DNA from: a virus
Virus record (IMG/VR): IMGVR_UViG_3300020159_001827
Coordinates: 1-33,275 of that record
DNA length: 33,275 nt
Reading direction: 5' to 3' (one strand)
Numbering within the stretch: position 1 is the first letter of the stretch; each line of letters opens with the position of its first letter. The translations under genes were made by a program, and so were the position numbers. Below the pieces are notes generated by a model. It was not told where the DNA came from, made no database searches, and saw only the letters and a list, made by a program, of their open reading frames with translations. Below are positions 1 through 7,114 of this stretch, one piece after another.

Positions 1-708
1 CAATTAAAAAATGGTGTATTCATTCTTAAAACAAGTGATAGAGTCGTATTTGATAGTTTGGCTAGAGAAACTAAAAGGATATATGAAACTAATCAAGTTA
101 CGGATAAATTAGGTAATTCTAAACGTAAGTTTTCATCAATCAAAGAATATGGTATTCAGGTGGCAGATGCTCAGATTACCGATGTGGATTATGAAAAACG
201 TGTGGATGATATGTTAGGTAAGAAAATTGACGCATCAACAAAGGCTTCGGTATCTAAACAAGAATTACTAACCGCTCAACAACAACAATTAACCGCTAAA
301 GCTAAAGGTGAGCAACGATTGGTGGAAATTGAATACCAACAAAAACAAGAACAAACCAAACAAGTTGTAGCGGCTGAAACAAAGGTTGAAGTGGCTAAAC
401 AAGATATGGAACAACAAAGAATTCAATCACAAGCGGCTGAGTTGGAAGCAAGAAAGATTAAGACGTTGGCAGACGCTCAAGCATACGCTAAACGAACTGA
501 AATTCAAGCGAATGGGGCTTTGGAACAAAAGTTAGCGGCTTATAAAGAAGTTCAAAGATATTGGGCAGATGCTTTCGGTAAATATCAAGGTAATGTGGTT
601 CCACAAATTCAATCAGGTGGTAGTAATGGTAATGGGGCTTTAAATTTTATGGAACTTATGGGAGCGAAAGCCGCAAGAGATTTAACCTTAGATTTAAAAA
701 ATAAGTAG
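1..708 (+). CDS. SPFH/band-7 (prohibitin-like) protein, 5' end missing
   Basis: The reading frame is open from base 1, so only the C-terminal 235 residues are present. The TTG at 58 lies inside the domain and is not a credible start. The visible part begins in the end of an SPFH-type beta domain (VFILKTSDRVVFDS). It continues into a long Gln/Ala/Glu/Lys-rich helix (about residues 85-180) containing the ELEARKIKTLADAQAYAKRTEIQANG stretch typical of prohibitin/flotillin coiled coils, and ends in a Gly/Asn-rich tail. SPFH proteins form membrane-associated ring assemblies, and phage versions are common but their role is unclear. No membrane anchor is visible because the N-terminus is outside the window. 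A hairpin terminator follows. The family call is fairly firm and the function is unknown. Confidence 0.75.
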   Translation, partial: QLKNGVFILKTSDRVVFDSLARETKRIYETNQVTDKLGNSKRKFSSIKEYGIQVADAQITDVDYEKRVDDMLGKKIDASTKASVSKQELLTAQQQQLTAKAKGEQRLVEIEYQQKQEQTKQVVAAETKVEVAKQDMEQQRIQSQAAELEARKIKTLADAQAYAKRTEIQANGALEQKLAAYKEVQRYWADAFGKYQGNVVPQIQSGGSNGNGALNFMELMGAKAARDLTLDLKNK

Positions 709-709
709 T

Positions 710-766
710 ATGGATAGTAATAGTTTAAGTTTATCACCTGAATGTTATCTTGGTGAAAAATTGTAA
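710..766 (+). CDS. possible 18-residue micro-ORF
   Basis: An ATG two bases after the SPFH stop opens an 18-codon frame (MDSNSLSLSPECYLGEKL) that ends where the terminator stem begins. It is placed like a translationally coupled leader or small peptide and uses codons like its neighbours. There is no recognisable domain and chance is a real alternative, so this is only a candidate. Confidence 0.25.
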   Translation: MDSNSLSLSPECYLGEKL

Positions 767-795
767 AAAAAAAGGGGGTTTTTACCCCTTTTTTT
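766..795 (+). terminator. Rho-independent terminator after the SPFH gene
   Basis: An A-rich arm plus GGGG (766-777) pairs with CCCC plus T7 (785-795) around a short GTTTTTA loop. The T-run directly follows the G/C core, as in intrinsic terminators. It separates the SPFH gene from the promoter at 794-824. Confidence 0.8.
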
Positions 796-824
796 GTTTT
801 TATTAAATTATTACTATATATTTG
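794..824 (+). promoter_or_regulatory. Bacteroidota-type promoter (TTG-N20-TATATTTG)
   Basis: TTG at 794-796 and TATATTTG at 817-824 are separated by 20 bases, matching the Bacteroidota housekeeping consensus TTG-N19/20-TAnnTTTG. The ATG of the nuclease-like gene lies 16 bases downstream. Confidence 0.7.
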
Positions 825-840
825 TATAAATATTAAATAT

Positions 841-1557
841 ATGAACTGGAAAGAATTAAAAGAAACCATTGGTTTTAAGATATTCAAAAACGACTACATA
901 AGGATATTTGAAGCTCACCATTCACAACTATTAAAAGAAGTGGGAGGGTATAGACAACCAAGAATATTTAAAACAAATAAATGTGAGGAGGAAAGTATAT
1001 TAAATTATATCAATACTAATTTTTCAGCTTATGGTGTAATAGTCGATGAAACCCTCACTAAGATTATTTTCAACCCATCAACTAAAGAAGGGTATGAAAC
1101 TATGATGGATTACGTATTAAGTAATAAATGGCATTGGATTGGTATGTTACCTAAAATAACTGATAAAATCCAATACACGTCATCTAAAGGTGGTAAAAAA
1201 GAAGATTTAGTTGTATCCAAATTAAAAAAACATTTCGAATCTAAAGGTGGTTATGAAGTAATTAGTGTTGGTAAATTAGGTAATTTGAATGATATGATTG
1301 GTGGTTATGACATCATCATTAAGAATATTAAGAATGGTAAAGAATTCAGAGCTCAAATTAAAACTTGTTCATCAATCACATTAAATGTCAATAACTTATA
1401 TGAAATTAAATATAATGGCATAAATAAATTATATACTGGTATTGATTATATGATTTGTGTGGTTGAAAATAATATCCATATCTTTGATAATAAAATGATA
1501 CTTAACAATAAGGATGGGTATTGTTGTGAAAAGGATGGATTAAAAATTATAATATAA
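841..1557 (+). CDS. putative PD-(D/E)XK-type nuclease
   Basis: This 238-residue protein has no close family that I recognise. Residues 121-175 read like a restriction-endonuclease-like core: a helix (DLVVSKLKKHFES), then GGYDIII with Asp157, a turn, and EFRAQIK with Gln172 and Lys174. That gives the D-x(n)-(D/E/Q)-x-K signature of PD-(D/E)XK enzymes. The N-terminal 110 residues are unassigned. The ATG at 841 follows a host-type promoter and the gene ends at its own terminator, so it is a single-gene unit. It could degrade or nick DNA, but the catalytic motif is degenerate and a non-nuclease role is possible. Confidence 0.5.
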   Translation: MNWKELKETIGFKIFKNDYIRIFEAHHSQLLKEVGGYRQPRIFKTNKCEEESILNYINTNFSAYGVIVDETLTKIIFNPSTKEGYETMMDYVLSNKWHWIGMLPKITDKIQYTSSKGGKKEDLVVSKLKKHFESKGGYEVISVGKLGNLNDMIGGYDIIIKNIKNGKEFRAQIKTCSSITLNVNNLYEIKYNGINKLYTGIDYMICVVENNIHIFDNKMILNNKDGYCCEKDGLKIII

Positions 1558-1565
1558 AAAAAATT

Positions 1566-1590
1566 AAAACCCCTTCATTGGGGTTTTTTT
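1566..1590 (+). terminator. Rho-independent terminator
   Basis: AAAACCCC (1566-1573) pairs with GGGGTTTT (1580-1587) around TTCATT, followed by further T residues to 1590. It closes the nuclease-like gene and lies inside the 55-bp repeat. Confidence 0.85.
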
Positions 1591-1601
1591 ATGTTCCAAA
1601 C

Positions 1602-1609
1602 TATTTATA
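1602..1609 (+). promoter_or_regulatory. late-type box TATTTATA
   Basis: TATTTATA lies 4 bases before the ATG at 1614. It is a member of the recurrent box found ahead of packaging and leader-bearing genes in this window. Confidence 0.6.
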
Positions 1610-1613
1610 TTGT

Positions 1614-1676
1614 ATGAAGATAGTTATAACTGAAGAACAAAAGAAAAAGTTATTTATACCAAGAAAAATTGATGAA
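1614..1676 (+). repeat. LFIPRK leader-coding repeat, copy A
   Basis: The first 21 codons are about 94% identical at the DNA level to 16491-16553 on the minus strand, while the sequences beyond them diverge completely. This suggests recent exchange or duplication of the leader alone. Confidence 0.8.
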
Positions 1677-2006
1677 AGGGATAGGTTGTTTATGACTGAA
1701 TTGGGTATGGATTCGGCTCTTGAATATCTAATGGATTATGACACATCCATTAGGTTTGATATGAGCACAACTCCTGACGAATGGAATTGGTTTATGCACG
1801 GTGTCTTTGATGGGAGTAATACTCACCGCGAATTAAATGAGTTTGAAACTCCGGTGAAAAAACTAATTGAAAATATCGCTAATGAAATTGATGGTATATT
1901 CCATATATGGGGTGATATATCAATAATTGAAGAAAATAAATTATTTATTAGTTATGACTATGAAATAAGTCAATTACGAAATGATAGTAAAACATATCAA
2001 CTATAA
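1614..2006 (+). CDS. LFIPRK-leader protein, body unknown
   Basis: The start is the ATG at 1614, because upstream in-frame codons lie within the terminator and promoter cassette. The 130-residue product opens with MKIVITEEQKKKLFIPRK, a leader shared almost base for base with the minus-strand gene at 16050-16553 (59 of 63 bases identical) and, as LFIPRK, with two other minus-strand genes. The body that follows is acidic, has no recognised domain, and differs from the bodies attached to the other copies. Ile5-Thr6-Glu7 fits the (I/L)xE consensus cleaved by T4-type prohead proteases. I infer a virion-associated cargo or structural protein, but this is untested. Confidence 0.7.
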   Translation: MKIVITEEQKKKLFIPRKIDERDRLFMTELGMDSALEYLMDYDTSIRFDMSTTPDEWNWFMHGVFDGSNTHRELNEFETPVKKLIENIANEIDGIFHIWGDISIIEENKLFISYDYEISQLRNDSKTYQL

Positions 2007-2007
2007 C

Positions 2008-2015
2008 TATTTATA
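2008..2015 (+). promoter_or_regulatory. late-type box TATTTATA
   Basis: TATTTATA ends 5 bases before the ATG at 2021. It stands at the head of the 2021-5022 gene run, whose internal genes lack the box. Confidence 0.6.
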
Positions 2016-2020
2016 CATAT

Positions 2021-2269
2021 ATGAGAGAGATATTATTTGAAGAATTAAATAAAACAGAAAAGGATCAAGTTGAAAAGATTGTTAAATCACAGATAAAAGA
2101 TTTAATTGATAAAGATTTGGAGAAAACTGTTCTTGATTTATTAAAGAAAGAATTAAAAGGTAAAGATGCCGAAAAAATAATGACAGATATATCAAAAGAA
2201 GTTTTGGTTTCATTATATAAAACATTATGGACTAGAAGAAACTTCTGGGTGACTAACTTAGGTAAATAA
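2021..2269 (+). CDS. small helical protein with LFE leader
   Basis: This 82-residue, strongly charged helical protein begins MREILFEELNK and ends with YKTLWTRRNFWVTNLGK. The N-terminal Leu5-Phe6-Glu7 resembles the LFE leaders at 11958 and 18063 and fits a T4-type prohead-protease site. The tail (LYKTLWTRRNFW) resembles short conserved phage proteins of unknown role that I have seen in marine T4-like genomes. It opens an operon-like run: the next ATG is 2 bases after its stop. A prohead-core or minor virion protein is the best guess. Confidence 0.6.
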   Translation: MREILFEELNKTEKDQVEKIVKSQIKDLIDKDLEKTVLDLLKKELKGKDAEKIMTDISKEVLVSLYKTLWTRRNFWVTNLGK

Positions 2270-2271
2270 GT

Positions 2272-2337
2272 ATGAAAAAGACGATACTATTAAAAGAAAG
2301 TGAATTGATTTCTTTAATTGAAAAAATGGTAAATGAG
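2272..2337 (+). repeat. LISLIERM leader-coding repeat, copy 1
   Basis: These 22 codons recur as direct repeats at 2585, 2991 and 4003, with strong nucleotide similarity that ends abruptly after the leader. Confidence 0.8.
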
Positions 2338-2583
2338 GCTAAAAGTACTCATAATACTAAGAAATTTAAAGAATTCATTAAATACGCTAAAAAACATTTG
2401 GATTCAGATATTACTGAAAATAATAATAAAGTTAAGTTTTGTCCTAAAGGACATTCTGATTGTTATATATCACATCCTGAAGATAAGGCTTTATATGATA
2501 TATATAGATTTTATGCTAAAGTATTCAATGTAAGTAAACAAAAGATTGAAACATATTTTAACCAAAACAAACCTATAAAATAA
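2272..2583 (+). CDS. LISLIERM-leader protein 1
   Basis: This 103-residue product opens with MKKTILLKESELISLIEKM, the first of four closely related leaders in the next 1.8 kb. The rest is basic, with a short Cys/His patch (FCPKGHSDCYISH, about residues 57-69) that might bind a metal, and a helical C-terminus. The start is 2 bases after the previous stop, without a Shine-Dalgarno site, so translation is probably coupled. The leader resembles in length and position the capsid-targeting sequences of T4 internal proteins. The body has no recognised function. Confidence 0.65.
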   Translation: MKKTILLKESELISLIEKMVNEAKSTHNTKKFKEFIKYAKKHLDSDITENNNKVKFCPKGHSDCYISHPEDKALYDIYRFYAKVFNVSKQKIETYFNQNKPIK

Positions 2584-2584
2584 T

Positions 2585-2650
2585 ATGAAAAAAACAATTA
2601 TATTAAAAGAAAACGAATTAATTTCTTTAATTGAAAGAATGATTAAAGAA
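2585..2650 (+). repeat. LISLIERM leader-coding repeat, copy 2
   Basis: This is a direct repeat of the 22-codon leader. It is nearly identical to the copy at 2991 from GAATTAATTTCTTTAATTGA onward. Confidence 0.8.
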
Positions 2651-2989
2651 GATGGTAATTTACTCAATAGAGTATTTGGTAGAAAGAAAAAAATAAAAGT
2701 GGGTGATGAATTATTATGTATTAAAAATTATAAATGGTCTGTTGATTTAAGTGATACTGAGTACGCATCTAAATCAGGGTATTCTGATTTGGTGTTAGAT
2801 AAATTAAAAGGTCCGAAATATTATTTTACTAAAGGTAAAAAATACAAAGTAGTTGGTATTGGTGATAATTCTGTTAAATTAGAAAGTAATATAGGTAATC
2901 CATTTAACCCTGAGAAAAAAGAAACTCAAACATTTGTTAAATACGATGACAATTATTTCCCTGAATTAAATAAATATTTTGAAGTATAA
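2585..2989 (+). CDS. LISLIERM-leader protein 2, possible SH3-like body
   Basis: This 134-residue product starts MKKTIILKENELISLIERM and carries Ile20-Lys21-Glu22, which fits an (I/L)xE cleavage site at the end of the leader. After a basic linker (GRKKKIK) the body alternates short strands and turns (KVGDELLCIKNYKW, later KGKKYKVVGIGDNSVKLES), reminiscent of an SH3-like or KOW-like beta barrel. That reading is by eye only. The ATG is one base after the preceding stop. It probably belongs to the same virion-protein run as its neighbours, and its function is unknown. Confidence 0.65.
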   Translation: MKKTIILKENELISLIERMIKEDGNLLNRVFGRKKKIKVGDELLCIKNYKWSVDLSDTEYASKSGYSDLVLDKLKGPKYYFTKGKKYKVVGIGDNSVKLESNIGNPFNPEKKETQTFVKYDDNYFPELNKYFEV

Positions 2990-2990
2990 T

Positions 2991-3056
2991 ATGAAAAAAA
3001 CAATAACATTAAACGAAAACGAATTAATTTCTTTAATTGAAAGAATGATTAAAGAA
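2991..3056 (+). repeat. LISLIERM leader-coding repeat, copy 3
   Basis: This is the third direct repeat of the leader, at the extreme 5' end of the gene. Confidence 0.8.
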
Positions 3057-3662
3057 TATGGTGAAGATTCTGGTGGTCAAGATATGACTTATGGAATATA
3101 TAAAAGAGATAATAAAGGATTGGGTCAATCAATTGATTTTAGAATGATGTCCCCTATGAATGTGGCTCTTGAAATTGAAGATGTATTACCTGAAAAATAT
3201 ATTGATACAGACGTTGAAAAGGCTGTGGATAATTATATTGAAGATTCTTCAATTAATATCGAAATGGCTAATAAATATATGAAGGATGAAGATTGGTGGG
3301 ATACATTATACTATAATATTAAGGATGTTAGGGATAAGAAAAATATTAAAGAAGAAACTGGAACAGCATCGGCAGGTGCATATTCAACAGCATTAGATCA
3401 ACAACCAATCAGAAGAAAAATAAGAACAGGTTTAACCAAAGAAGAATTCTTCAAATTGAAAGAATATATGGATATGGATGAGAGTTTATCTGAAGGTAAA
3501 AAGAAAACCGGAACTAAATTATGTGCTAGAGGTAAAGCGGCGGCTAAAGCTAAGTTTAAGGTGTATCCAAGTGCTTATTCGAATGGCTTTGCTGTTCAAG
3601 TATGTAAAGGAAGATTTAAGGGCTTAGATGGGCAGAAAAAATGTTCGGGAGCTTATTGTTAA
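2991..3662 (+). CDS. LISLIERM-leader protein 3 with Cys-containing basic C-terminal domain
   Basis: I place the start at the ATG at 2991, one base after the previous stop. An upstream in-frame TTG at 2979 would overlap the previous gene and disrupt the leader. The 223-residue product has the leader MKKTITLNENELISLIERM, an acidic middle, the motif KEETGTASAGAYSTA (about residues 120-134), and a basic C-terminal module with three Cys. That module (LCARGKAAAKAKFKVYPSAY ... VQVCKGRFKG) recurs in phage and giant-virus proteins, possibly the DUF5872-like group, and has no known function. The ETG motif recurs in the next gene. I infer a virion or head-associated protein. Confidence 0.7.
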   Translation: MKKTITLNENELISLIERMIKEYGEDSGGQDMTYGIYKRDNKGLGQSIDFRMMSPMNVALEIEDVLPEKYIDTDVEKAVDNYIEDSSINIEMANKYMKDEDWWDTLYYNIKDVRDKKNIKEETGTASAGAYSTALDQQPIRRKIRTGLTKEEFFKLKEYMDMDESLSEGKKKTGTKLCARGKAAAKAKFKVYPSAYSNGFAVQVCKGRFKGLDGQKKCSGAYC

Positions 3663-3666
3663 AACT

Positions 3667-5022
3667 ATGGAAAATATTAGAAAAAAAATAAGGGAACATT
3701 TAACAACTGAGGATTTGGCTGTTTGGTTTGGAACTAAAAAGAAGCCAAAAGGTAGTAAGCAACCTAAAGGACCTTGGGTTAATATATGTCGTAAGGAAGA
3801 TGGTAAGCATCCTCCTTGTGGTAGAGATAAGGCTACCGATAAATCATACCCTAAATGTAGGGCGGCAGGTGTTGCATCTAAAATGACTGATGAGCAAAAA
3901 AGGGCTGCTTGTGCTCAAAAAAGAAGGGTTGAAAAGACTCATAGTAAAGTGGGTAAGGGTAATAAACCAGCAATGGCTTCTTATAAGCCAAGAAAGGAAA
4001 GTATGAAACAGACAATAACATTAAAAGAAAGTGAATTAATTTCGTTAATTGAAAGAATGGTTAAAGAAAATAGTTCTAATGACGCATCGGAAAAAAGGAA
4101 AACGGATGTTGAAAGAATTAAAAGTTTGGTTGGTGAAAAAAACATAACCGATAGAAATAGATTACTTTTAATAATGAAAAATGATTGGATGATTGATGGT
4201 AATCCATTAAAAGGTTTCCCTCGCGAATATTATTTTAAATTGATTAAGGGTGTATTAACTAATATGAGTCAAGAAAATAAAGTTAATAGTATAAGTAAGG
4301 AAAAAGAATTAAATTATACATTTATTATTGATATACTTAAAAAAATGTATGGATATAATGTTTCTATGGATGATTTAAAAACATTTGAGAATACGAGTAG
4401 ATATAATCAAACAAATAATAGTTATGATTATATTGAACAATATAATGGTTATATAGATGAAATGAAAGGTGTTAAACGTCATTTTGATAGGTTAAAACTT
4501 AAAGAAGAAACAGGTTCATCATCAACTGGTTCATATGAAACACCGGGATTTTTGGCTAAGAATATTCCAAATATGAGACAAGGTGCTAAGACAACTTATG
4601 GTGGTCCGGGTGGTAAGTTTGTTAAGATTAAAGCTAAGTGTAGAAAGTTCCCATATTGTTCTCAGGGAGCTGTGGATGCTCCACTTGAACTATCAAGTAA
4701 GTATAAAGGTGAGAGTTCATTATCAGGTGAAATGGAATTAACTCCAACATATCCAAAAGGGTATAAAGGTAATGTTCATTTACCAAAAACAAAATGGGTT
4801 AATGAAGAAGCAATTCCTGGTGGTAAATCAAATGATATGACTATTAAAGAAATTGCTAAAAAACATAAAGTATCTCCACAAATAGCTATGAGAGAATGGT
4901 TAAAAGGTATTAAAGTTGAAATGGAGCATACGACTAATAAGAAAATTGCTAGAGAGATTGCTAAGGATCATTTATACGAAGATATTTATTACTATAAAAA
5001 ACTATCAAAAATAGAAAATTGA
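3667..5022 (+). CDS. mosaic virion-type protein: Cys-rich module, internal LISLIERM leader, DUF5661-like C-terminus
   Basis: The start is the ATG at 3667, four bases after the preceding stop. A 3628 start would overlap the previous gene. The 451-residue product contains, in order: a short leader (MENIRKKIREHLTTED); a basic Cys-containing module (GPWVNICRKEDGKHPPCGRD ... YPKCRAAGVASKMT, about residues 34-90) like domains in phage and giant-virus proteins; an internal complete leader MKQTITLKESELISLIERM from residue 113; an unassigned region; KEETGSSSTGSYETPGFL (about 279); and a C-terminal segment (IAKKHKVSPQIAMREWLKGIKVEMEHT ... AKDHLYED) matching the DUF5661 pattern. It looks like two proteins joined in frame, and the ATG at 4003 could be a second start. 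Its function is unknown. Confidence 0.65.
   Translation: MENIRKKIREHLTTEDLAVWFGTKKKPKGSKQPKGPWVNICRKEDGKHPPCGRDKATDKSYPKCRAAGVASKMTDEQKRAACAQKRRVEKTHSKVGKGNKPAMASYKPRKESMKQTITLKESELISLIERMVKENSSNDASEKRKTDVERIKSLVGEKNITDRNRLLLIMKNDWMIDGNPLKGFPREYYFKLIKGVLTNMSQENKVNSISKEKELNYTFIIDILKKMYGYNVSMDDLKTFENTSRYNQTNNSYDYIEQYNGYIDEMKGVKRHFDRLKLKEETGSSSTGSYETPGFLAKNIPNMRQGAKTTYGGPGGKFVKIKAKCRKFPYCSQGAVDAPLELSSKYKGESSLSGEMELTPTYPKGYKGNVHLPKTKWVNEEAIPGGKSNDMTIKEIAKKHKVSPQIAMREWLKGIKVEMEHTTNKKIAREIAKDHLYEDIYYYKKLSKIEN
4003..4068 (+). repeat. LISLIERM leader-coding repeat, copy 4 (internal)
   Basis: The fourth leader copy begins at an in-frame ATG inside the 3667-5022 gene, 112 codons from its start. It is the only copy not at a gene's 5' end. 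Confidence 0.8.
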
Positions 5023-5024
5023 TA

Positions 5025-5032
5025 TATTTATA
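5025..5032 (+). promoter_or_regulatory. late-type box TATTTATA
   Basis: TATTTATA ends 3 bases before the ATG at 5036, within the 13-base gap after the previous gene. Confidence 0.6.
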
Positions 5033-5035
5033 TGT

Positions 5036-7081
5036 ATGGCAATAAATGAGAGATATGAAAATGTAGATGATTACAGATTCGTTGAGAAAAAAAGTAAAAG
5101 TATGAAACCAAGATACAGGAAAATCCAAATGGAAGATTTATTTGATGACGATGATATCATTGTTGATGATGAATTAAATGAGATTGATATGAAAACTCAA
5201 CAAACATTATCAAAAGATGCTGATAGTAGAACGTATTATGTTCCAAGTAGTAAAATAGCTGATGCTGTTAAAATAAAAGACAAAAATGCTAATGTTGTTA
5301 TTACAAATGAATCTACGGATGATAAAATTGAAGTATTTTATGTTATGGATTCAAAAGGAAGTGTAAAAAACCTATCTAAAACACATAAAGATGCCGATAA
5401 ATTTTTAGAAAAATCATTAAAAAATAATGGTAAAATCGGACATAAAATGGTTTCAAAAAAAGATTGGGATAGTGAAAAAATAACGACATCAAATATTAAA
5501 ACATATAAAATGAATGAATCTATGGACGGTGGATGTGGCTGTGGTGGAAAAAAATCTATTAATGAAACTATTAATGTTCAAAAAACAGAAACAGGTTATT
5601 TAGTTTTAAGTAAACGTCTTGAAAATGGTGATTTATTTAAACGTAGATATATGGATTATACTGAGAAAGAAGCTAAGGCTAAATTCAGAAATGAGTTTAA
5701 TGAAGAAAATAAAAAAACACTTAAAGAAGGTGGATGTGGTTGTGGTGGAGGTAAAAAATCTTTAAAAGAAAATAATGAAATTAATCTATTTAATAACCTA
5801 TCTTATAGAGATGAGATTAAATATTTAGTTAATGAGTTTGGGATGGATAAAATTGAGGCTATGGAGATATGTGATAATAACACTACTGTTGATGACTTAC
5901 CTGATGAAATAAAAGATTATTTCATTAGTGAGGGGGTTAAAAAATCCATCAGAGAAGCTGATATAATGGGTAGAAGAAGCTTACCGGGTATCGGTGGGGC
6001 TGCACCTGGTGTTGGTATGTATAACAAAATATCAAAAGATAATGCCAAAGAAAATAAATCGGCTTATGAAGAAAGTATGAAGAAGGTTTCCAAATATAAT
6101 GATATTAAATTAAAACCACAATTGGTTGATAATGGTGGAACAGCAAAGACTGCCGCTGGTGATAATAACACTAAGAAATATGGCGTTGAAAATGATGAAG
6201 CTTATATTGAAGAATTAGCTAAATCAGGTATGAATAATTTAGATTTAGATTATGATAGAGAGCCATCAGATAAGTTTAAAGAAAGAGTTAGAAAAAATTT
6301 AGATGGTGACGAAAGCATTTCAATGAGAATTGCTAATAAAAGAAAAGAATTACAGAATAAACAAGCGGTGTATCACACATTTTATAAAGACCCAAAACCT
6401 ATGAAAGATTTAGTAAATAATTATAAAGCATTCGGTAAGAATAAGAATGTAGAAGAATCAATATCATCTATCGTTGATAGAATTATTGCAGAGGCAATCA
6501 AAATGAAAGAAGGTAAAAAATCAAAACCTGATTTCTTAGATTTAGATAAAGATGGTAATAAAAAAGAACCAATGAAAAAAGCAGCTAAAGATGCTAAAAT
6601 GAAGAAATCTAAATCAAAAATCTTCAAGAAGAAAGAAGTAAAAGAATCTGAAGGTTGGATGACTATCTTAAATAATGACGATATGAAAGAAATTAATTCG
6701 ACTCCACAACCAAAAGTTGAAAGACCATCAGCAAATATGAGTATTTCATCAGGGTTTGCTTCAATTAATTTGGGAACATTAAGAGTTGAAAATGCTGAGA
6801 ACTTAGATAAAGTTGTTATTCCAAGTGAATACCAAGTGAATGGTTTAGTATTTGAAATCGCTGACAACAATAGAACCGCTAAAGTTAGATTTGAAGAAGG
6901 TGAATTGATTGTATTGGCTGATAAAAATAAGAAGATGATAAATGAAGAAACTTCTAAAATTATGAAGTTGATGAATTACAACTATAACACAAAGCCAGCG
7001 GCTAAAAGTGTTATGAAAGAAGATGTAAATGCTACTCTAAAGAAAATGTTAAACGAAGTAAAAGGTTTAACAAAAGAATAA
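5036..7081 (+). CDS. large mosaic protein with twin CGCGG motifs, putative prohead core or virion protein
   Basis: This 681-residue, Lys/Glu/Asn-rich product is built of short segments rather than one fold. Two Cys-Gly clusters, GGCGCGGKKS near residue 165 and GGCGCGGGKKS near residue 235, flank a small domain. Further on are a Gly/Pro patch (LPGIGGAAPGVGMY), SIVDRIIAEAIKMKEG followed by PDFLDLDKDGNKKEPMKKA (an EF-hand-like DxDxDG loop common in T4-like marine phage proteins), a compact C-terminal domain, and INEETSKIMKLMNYNY. Many (I/L)xE sites could be cleaved by a prohead protease, but that motif is frequent by chance. It is a single gene between a late-type box and a terminator, just before the packaging block. 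A scaffold or internal virion role is inferred. Confidence 0.6.
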   Translation: MAINERYENVDDYRFVEKKSKSMKPRYRKIQMEDLFDDDDIIVDDELNEIDMKTQQTLSKDADSRTYYVPSSKIADAVKIKDKNANVVITNESTDDKIEVFYVMDSKGSVKNLSKTHKDADKFLEKSLKNNGKIGHKMVSKKDWDSEKITTSNIKTYKMNESMDGGCGCGGKKSINETINVQKTETGYLVLSKRLENGDLFKRRYMDYTEKEAKAKFRNEFNEENKKTLKEGGCGCGGGKKSLKENNEINLFNNLSYRDEIKYLVNEFGMDKIEAMEICDNNTTVDDLPDEIKDYFISEGVKKSIREADIMGRRSLPGIGGAAPGVGMYNKISKDNAKENKSAYEESMKKVSKYNDIKLKPQLVDNGGTAKTAAGDNNTKKYGVENDEAYIEELAKSGMNNLDLDYDREPSDKFKERVRKNLDGDESISMRIANKRKELQNKQAVYHTFYKDPKPMKDLVNNYKAFGKNKNVEESISSIVDRIIAEAIKMKEGKKSKPDFLDLDKDGNKKEPMKKAAKDAKMKKSKSKIFKKKEVKESEGWMTILNNDDMKEINSTPQPKVERPSANMSISSGFASINLGTLRVENAENLDKVVIPSEYQVNGLVFEIADNNRTAKVRFEEGELIVLADKNKKMINEETSKIMKLMNYNYNTKPAAKSVMKEDVNATLKKMLNEVKGLTKE

Positions 7082-7114
7082 AGTCATAACTGAATGAAAA
7101 TAACATATTTAAAC

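Larger units (their letters stand above)
1564..1618 (+). repeat. 55-bp inverted repeat, copy 1 (terminator plus late box plus start codon)
   Basis: These 55 bases recur without mismatch on the minus strand at 16988-17042. The unit holds a terminator hairpin, the TATTTATA box and the ATGAA start of the next gene, so it is a complete gene-boundary cassette. Confidence 0.9.

Noticed and set aside
609-887. Minus-strand open frame spanning the end of the SPFH gene and the terminator
   Set aside because: It runs through a terminator and promoter on the other strand and is low-complexity Phe/Tyr/Asn; it has no start signal.
2333-2533. Plus-strand open frame inside the first LISLIERM-leader gene
   Set aside because: It is a different-frame shadow with a Leu/Ile-rich product caused by AT-rich codons; the real frame is supported by the leader repeat.
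3628-3666. Longer start of the mosaic gene at ATG 3628
   Set aside because: It would overlap the coding end of the previous gene and add 13 residues before the leader-like MENIRKKI; ATG 3667 follows the stop cleanly.
6421-6870. 149-codon minus-strand frame inside the large mosaic gene
   Set aside because: It is antisense to a well-supported coding region, Ser/Phe/Leu-rich, and has no promoter or homology by eye.
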